25,580 nt of DNA. Source: a virus. Under the pieces are notes generated by a model, which saw only the letters and a list, made by a program, of their open reading frames with translations, was not told the origin of the DNA and did not search any database. Location: positions 1 to 25,580 of the IMG/VR virus record IMGVR_UViG_3300022707_001577. One strand, 5' to 3'. Below, piece by piece: positions 22,819 to 25,580 of this stretch. The position numbers and the translations under genes were made by a program. Within the stretch, counting starts at the first letter, position 1. The number at the start of each line of letters is the position of its first letter.

Positions 22819-23529
22819 ATGGAAACCGCAATAGCACTAGCCGAAGAAACCGGAAAGGGAATTGCCACAGTCCAAGATGACATCAACGGGCTTGCAATTT
22901 TTACAGACGAGGGCCTGCAGAAAGCCTCCGGTATGTTAGGAATCGTCAATGGGTTGCTGAAAGAAATCGACTCGACCTTTGACGAGCCGATCAACCTAGC
23001 CTATCGAGCGCATAAGTCCATGACTGGGAAAAAGGCTCTGCATGCTGGCCCGTTGAAGCAAGCGAAACAGATTCTAGTTGGCAAGATCGGAACCTATACC
23101 ACAGAACGCGACGCGAAGATCGCGGAGGAAAAGAGGCTGGCCGACGAGGCTAGAGAAAAAGCCGAAAGAGATCAACGCGAAAAAGATGAGGCAGCGTTGC
23201 AGGCTGCAGCCGACGCAGAAAAAGAGGGCGACACAGAAAAAGCTGCAGAGATTATGGAAACTGCAGCCCAGGAAGTGCCAGCCCCACCACCTCGATACGA
23301 GTCCAAGCCAGCGCCTAAGACTGCAGGAATGTCTGTGGGTGTGACTTGGTTCGCCAACGTCGTTAGCAAAATGGATCTATGCAAAGCCATCGTAGAGGGC
23401 AAAGTGGATCCAGATTGTATTGAGCCGAACATGAAATTTCTCAATGCAATCGCAAAGGCCAAAAAGAAAACAGAGCTAGGAATCGCTGGCGTAGTAGGGA
23501 CGACCAAGCCGAGAGTTTCTGGCAGGTAA
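22819..23529 (+). CDS. Widespread phage coiled-coil protein of recombination modules (unknown function)
   Basis: 236 residues from ATG 22819; the frame extends upstream to 22702 but inside the ATPase gene. Residues about 25-85 are helical (LKEIDSTFDEPINLAYRAHK, then LHAGPLKQAKQILVGKIGTY), followed by a Glu/Lys/Ala coiled coil (about 90-145), a Pro-rich linker (EVPAPPPRYES), then 'TWFANVVSKMDLCKAIVEGK', 'EPNMKFLNAIAKAKK' and 'GIAGVVG'. This is the common siphophage pattern 'fkPlk..ahkaHk....ke..l.Pl..a...l...i..Y', closing with 'W...v.d...lv.Av..G.vp....pn...ln..a'. It repeatedly sits beside annealing ATPases or recombinases. Mechanism unknown. Confidence 0.8.
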   Translation: METAIALAEETGKGIATVQDDINGLAIFTDEGLQKASGMLGIVNGLLKEIDSTFDEPINLAYRAHKSMTGKKALHAGPLKQAKQILVGKIGTYTTERDAKIAEEKRLADEAREKAERDQREKDEAALQAAADAEKEGDTEKAAEIMETAAQEVPAPPPRYESKPAPKTAGMSVGVTWFANVVSKMDLCKAIVEGKVDPDCIEPNMKFLNAIAKAKKKTELGIAGVVGTTKPRVSGR

Positions 23530-23532
23530 ATC

Positions 23533-23844
23533 ATGGAGTGCGTGAGCTGTGGGTCCACCTCTAATCTGGAACTTTGGAATGAGTGGGAATATCTCTGCCC
23601 GAAGTGCTGGACGAAAATCGAAAAACGTAGAGGGGGCCTGCAGCCGTCATGCGCCTGCCGGACATTCAATGTCCCTTGCCACGACTTTATTTTATTGCGA
23701 GGTTCTACAGTTTGCAGAACCGACGCCCACGCGCCAAGATGCCACAAACAATATGCCAATGGCGAATTCAAGCCAGCGGAAGCAAAAAAACAGTGGGAAA
23801 GAACTAGAAGGAATTACAGAATCAGAGGCAATCCCGATGATTAG
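23533..23844 (+). CDS. Zinc-finger protein, partly duplicated by the inverted repeat
   Basis: A 103-residue protein with MECVSCGSTSNLELW, then YLCPKCW (a CxxC/CxxC ribbon, about residues 3-28). A second Cys/His-rich part follows (SCACRTFNVPCHDF, then VCRTDAHAPRCHKQY), so two zinc sites are possible. The tail is basic and helical (AEAKKQWERTRRNY). Bases 23709-23853, which cover the last 44 codons, recur in inverted orientation at the window end. Its stop overlaps the ATG of the next (frameshifted) gene by eight bases. The function is unknown; nucleic-acid binding is plausible. Confidence 0.65.
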   Translation: MECVSCGSTSNLELWNEWEYLCPKCWTKIEKRRGGLQPSCACRTFNVPCHDFILLRGSTVCRTDAHAPRCHKQYANGEFKPAEAKKQWERTRRNYRIRGNPDD

Positions 23845-23853
23845 ACTTTTCAA
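23709..23853 (+). repeat. Left arm of a perfect 145-bp inverted repeat
   Basis: Identical over 145 bases to the reverse complement of 25436-25580. It spans the 3' end of the zinc-finger gene and the first 17 bases of the next gene. Identity stops at 23854 (G here, A in the other copy). The other end is set by the window edge, so the repeat may be longer. Confidence 0.97.
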
Positions 23854-24080
23854 GACTTTTCATAAAGATTCTTCGGAGTCTCGCCACAGACTGGAGGGCG
23901 ACGGAGCGGAATCTAAAAGAGGCTGCGCTGATTCATAAAGACCAGATGCTTTTTGGGGATGGGTACCAGCGCAGATTTTTTGATTTTCGAGGTCGTCTAC
24001 ATATCCGTAGAGTGAAGCAGAAAATAGTAAAGACAGAACATGGATACCAAGCGATCCCACCCAAAGGATTCGATAGCTGA
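23837..24080 (+). pseudogene. Small basic protein gene broken by a 10-bp duplication
   Basis: An open frame from 23841 to TGA 24078-24080 reads like real protein (ILRSLATDWRATERNLKEAA, QRRFFDFRGRLHIRRVKQ, then EHGYQAIPPKGF) but has no usual start codon near its beginning. ATG 23837 overlaps the zinc-finger stop as ATGATTAG, the usual coupling here, but leads into another frame. Removal of one 10-bp unit (23844-23863) gives one 77-residue protein beginning MIRLFIKILRS. The stop TGATG is coupled to the next gene. As read, only a 44-residue product from ATG 23946 could be made. It may be a true mutation or an assembly error. Function is unknown. Confidence 0.6.
23844..23863 (+). repeat. 10-bp tandem duplication (frameshifting)
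   Basis: GACTTTTCAA at 23844-23853 is followed by GACTTTTCAT at 23854-23863, nine of ten bases identical. Removing one copy joins the ATG at 23837 to the open frame that ends at 24080. The unit boundary is exactly the end of the inverted repeat arm. Confidence 0.85.
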
Positions 24081-24262
24081 TGGATATGTTTACGCGAGAG
24101 AACGTCAACAAAGATCGGATCCACAGAGAACGCATGGCTAAATTGAAAAAGAGACCTCGCTGCGGACAGTGCAGGGGTCTAGGTTCAGTGAGCAATGGAG
24201 AGGGCGGCATGAAGCCATGCCCAAACCATATCCACAAAAAAAGGAGCAGGTATGGACAGTAA
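24080..24262 (+). CDS. Small protein with a DnaJ-type half zinc motif
   Basis: A 60-residue protein starting in a TGATG overlap (ATG 24086 is an alternative). A basic helix (KDRIHRERMAKLKKRP) leads into CGQCRGLGSVSNGEGGMKPC followed by PNHIHKKRSR. CxxCxGxG is the phrase of DnaJ-type cysteine-rich repeats; with the later Cys and two His it could bind one zinc. Its last codons (KKRSR) contain the Shine-Dalgarno site of the next gene, in the same manner as the 21454 gene. Function unknown. Confidence 0.6.
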   Translation: MDMFTRENVNKDRIHRERMAKLKKRPRCGQCRGLGSVSNGEGGMKPCPNHIHKKRSRYGQ

Positions 24263-24497
24263 GGTTGTTTATAGGAAATTTATTATTGACTGCACGGTAA
24301 CGAACACAGGTTTTTCTGTCACCGTTGGGTACAGAGATGGCGACATAATCGCCCAGCAGCTTGGAGTGGCAGGGAAACTAAAAACCATGATGGAGTGGGC
24401 CAAAAGAACCGTCGATACTCATATCGAAATCAAAAGTCAACTCCATAAAGAATTGAAAGATCTGAAATTAGATTGGGTTCAGGAGATGCCCTGGTGA
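24252..24497 (+). CDS. Small hypothetical protein
   Basis: An 81-residue protein with an ideal ribosome site (AAAAAAAGGAGCAGG, just before ATG) and an 11-base overlap with the previous gene. The N-terminal half is strand-rich (VVYRKFIIDCTVTNTGFSVT), the second half helical (LKTMMEWAKRTVDTHIEIKS, then LHKELKDLKLDW). No family is recognised. It overlaps the HNH gene by four bases (GTGA). Confidence 0.6.
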   Translation: MDSKVVYRKFIIDCTVTNTGFSVTVGYRDGDIIAQQLGVAGKLKTMMEWAKRTVDTHIEIKSQLHKELKDLKLDWVQEMPW

Positions 24498-25024
24498 GAG
24501 ATCCACAAAAACAGTACAGCACCTTGAAGCCCTCCAAGGTTTGGAGCAATAATCCAAAAGAGCCTAAGCCCATGCGTAAAATTGCACTGAAAAAATGGAT
24601 CCGGTATGAACGCGATCGCGGATGGGTTCGGCTTGTTTATGCAGACTGGCTCGAAATTGAAACTTGGAGCACGCCCGATGGGGAAGTGCCCTGCCCAAAG
24701 TGTGGTCGATCTTTTCTGATGAAGGAAATTGCATTAGATCACATTGGGAATCGCGACGCATTTCCAGGGCTTTCAAAAAATCCGCACAACTGGCAACCCC
24801 TATGCAAATCCTGCAATGAACAGAAGTTTGAACACGATCACGGCGAGAATCTTTCTCAAAGAAATATTGATTATCGGGGCCATAGCTTGATGCTGTATAT
24901 GGATTTGCGAGTGCGATCCGATTGGGACGAAGTTGGTGAAGGGGCTTTTTATCCAGATGTAAATTGTGGCGTGTGGATCAAAACAAAATCAGGGCTTACA
25001 GTGAAGGGCAGGAATGCAAGCTAG
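24494..25024 (+). CDS. HNH endonuclease
   Basis: A 176-residue protein from GTG 24494, which overlaps the previous stop as GTGA and has AGGAG upstream; an in-frame TTG at 24473 is less likely. The HNH site is visible: CPKCG (zinc Cys pair), then IALDHIGNRDAF (first His), HNWQPLCKSCNEQKFEHDH (Asn, second Cys pair, final His). HNH proteins of phages nick or cut DNA; those next to terminase genes assist packaging, while free-standing ones may be homing enzymes. The terminase is not in this window, so the role is open. The first 45 residues are basic; the last 60 are beta-rich and of unknown role. Confidence 0.8.
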   Translation: MRDPQKQYSTLKPSKVWSNNPKEPKPMRKIALKKWIRYERDRGWVRLVYADWLEIETWSTPDGEVPCPKCGRSFLMKEIALDHIGNRDAFPGLSKNPHNWQPLCKSCNEQKFEHDHGENLSQRNIDYRGHSLMLYMDLRVRSDWDEVGEGAFYPDVNCGVWIKTKSGLTVKGRNAS

Positions 25025-25034
25025 AATAATTTTC

Positions 25035-25044
25035 GTGTTAGGAT
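25035..25044 (+). promoter_or_regulatory. Extended -10 candidate upstream of the winged-helix gene
   Basis: TGTTAGGAT at 25036-25044 fits TG-n-TAnnnT. No good -35 element lies upstream. A start at about 25051 would give a 5' leader of about 127 bases containing the hairpin at 25062-25086. Confidence 0.3.
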
Positions 25045-25054
25045 GCAGGGCAAT

Positions 25055-25086
25055 AAAAAAAACCCTTGGGAATGTTGCCCAAGGGT
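25055..25086 (-). terminator. Intrinsic terminator on the - strand or a leader hairpin
   Basis: A perfect 9-bp stem (ACCCTTGGG 25062-25070 and CCCAAGGGT 25078-25086) with a seven-base loop is flanked on the left by eight A residues (25055-25062). Read on the - strand this is a textbook terminator with a T-run. On the + strand there is no T-run, so there it could only be a leader hairpin. Confidence 0.6.
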
Positions 25087-25177
25087 GGAAAAGATTGTCG
25101 GTCACGACCCGACCCCTGAAGGATACCACAAGGGATTGGGCTCACGCAATGGGTATCTACCAGGGAGAGTACAAATC

Positions 25178-25580
25178 GTGTCAAAACCCAATTACCAAAT
25201 GCATCCAGTAGTCCAGAAAAAGCTGTTAGGACGGCTTTTAGAATACGCAGTTTTGAAAGCTATATTCGCCCATCAGAATTCTTGCAAGTCTCTGGTGAAG
25301 CTGCCCAAACATCCTTCGACCTGGGGCTGGGTGGTTCGAGCTGAGATTGCCCATCGCATGGGATTCAAAGAATGCAACAAAACTCTATCGAGAAAAATCA
25401 GAAAAGCCTTTTTGTGGCTCGAGGAAAAAGGATATTTGAAAAGTCTAATCATCGGGATTGCCTCTGATTCTGTAATTCCTTCTAGTTCTTTCCCACTGTT
25501 TTTTTGCTTCCGCTGGCTTGAATTCGCCATTGGCATATTGTTTGTGGCATCTTGGCGCGTGGGCGTCGGTTCTGCAAACT
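25178..25580 (+). CDS. Winged-helix DNA-binding protein, truncated by inverted repeat (partial)
   Basis: Open to the window end, so it lacks a stop codon. The start is GTG 25178, with GGGAGAG eight bases upstream; ATG 25199 (shorter) and ATG 25043 (longer, across the hairpin) are possible. Residues 11-35 are helical (VVQKKLLGRLLEYAVLKAIF), then PSTWGWVVRAEIAHRMGF and SRKIRKAFLWLEEKGYL (about 47-87) form a winged helix-turn-helix: helix, recognition helix, wing. Only 25178-25435 is unique. From 25436 the bases belong to the inverted repeat, so later residues are probably not the true C-terminus. A replication initiator or regulator is possible but not shown. Confidence 0.55.
   Translation, partial: MSKPNYQMHPVVQKKLLGRLLEYAVLKAIFAHQNSCKSLVKLPKHPSTWGWVVRAEIAHRMGFKECNKTLSRKIRKAFLWLEEKGYLKSLIIGIASDSVIPSSSFPLFFCFRWLEFAIGILFVASWRVGVGSAN
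25436..25580 (-). repeat. Right arm of the 145-bp inverted repeat
   Basis: Exact reverse complement of 23709-23853, with 1582 bases of unique sequence between the arms. The junction at 25435/25436 falls inside the winged-helix gene at a codon boundary. The arm's inner end (25436-25445) is the complement of the 10-bp unit duplicated at 23844. Confidence 0.97.
25445..25580 (-). pseudogene. Inverted partial copy of the zinc-finger gene 3' end
   Basis: On the - strand the last 44 codons and stop of the zinc-finger gene at 23533-23844 are repeated without any change. The window ends before its 5' part. Perfect identity means the duplication is very recent or an artefact of amplification or assembly. 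Confidence 0.7.

Noticed and set aside
25014-25211. 65-residue + strand frame after the HNH gene
   Set aside because: No ribosome site, crosses the strong hairpin and overlaps the better winged-helix start; composition looks like shadow.

Overview
The window is part of the genome of a tailed double-stranded DNA phage (or prophage) with siphovirus morphology. All well-supported genes lie on the + strand, most overlap their neighbour by 1-11 bases (ATGA, TAATG, TAGTG), and the order is capsid, head-tail connector, tail tube, tape measure, tail tip, fibres, lysis. Terminase, portal and prohead protease are not present and must lie outside the window. A GH108 endolysin without a signal peptide, a multi-pass putative holin, a spanin-like membrane protein and three Sec-signal-bearing fibre-like proteins point to a Gram-negative host. 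No integrase, repressor, tRNA or CRISPR array was seen, so lifestyle is undetermined.

Layout. 1-2207: promoter, HK97-fold major capsid protein and two small capsid-associated proteins, closed by a terminator at 2235-2268. 2287-8101: head-tail connector, tail terminator-like protein, tail tube, gp10-like protein, tape measure (640 aa) and small tail proteins. 8101-14270: a 1975-residue mosaic tail hub/adhesin and a small partner. 14313-17315: three consecutive fibre- or decoration-like proteins, each with a Sec signal peptide. 17315-19552: a lysis block (TM/coiled-coil protein, GH108 endolysin, small acidic protein, 4-TM holin candidate, 2-TM spanin-like protein), closed by a strong terminator at 19604-19640. 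19641-19925: intergenic region ending in a promoter. 19926-25024: an early-type operon of many small proteins, several with Cys-pair zinc motifs, plus a Sak4/AAA_24-type recombination ATPase, a widespread coiled-coil phage protein and an HNH endonuclease. 25178 to the end: a winged-helix gene cut by an inverted repeat.

The most notable observations are: (1) the run of three signal-peptide-bearing virion-like proteins next to the tail tip genes; (2) a perfect 145-bp inverted repeat (23709-23853 and 25436-25580) that truncates the winged-helix gene and ends exactly at a 10-bp tandem duplication that frameshifts another gene, so it is either a chimeric or assembly end or an invertible segment; (3) the hub/adhesin fusion with a propeller-like insertion; (4) a tandem 41-residue fibre repeat that is protein-conserved but recoded at most codons; and (5) several small genes (18366-18536, 21454-21615, the frameshifted 23837-24080, and the truncated winged-helix gene) that simple ORF length filters miss.
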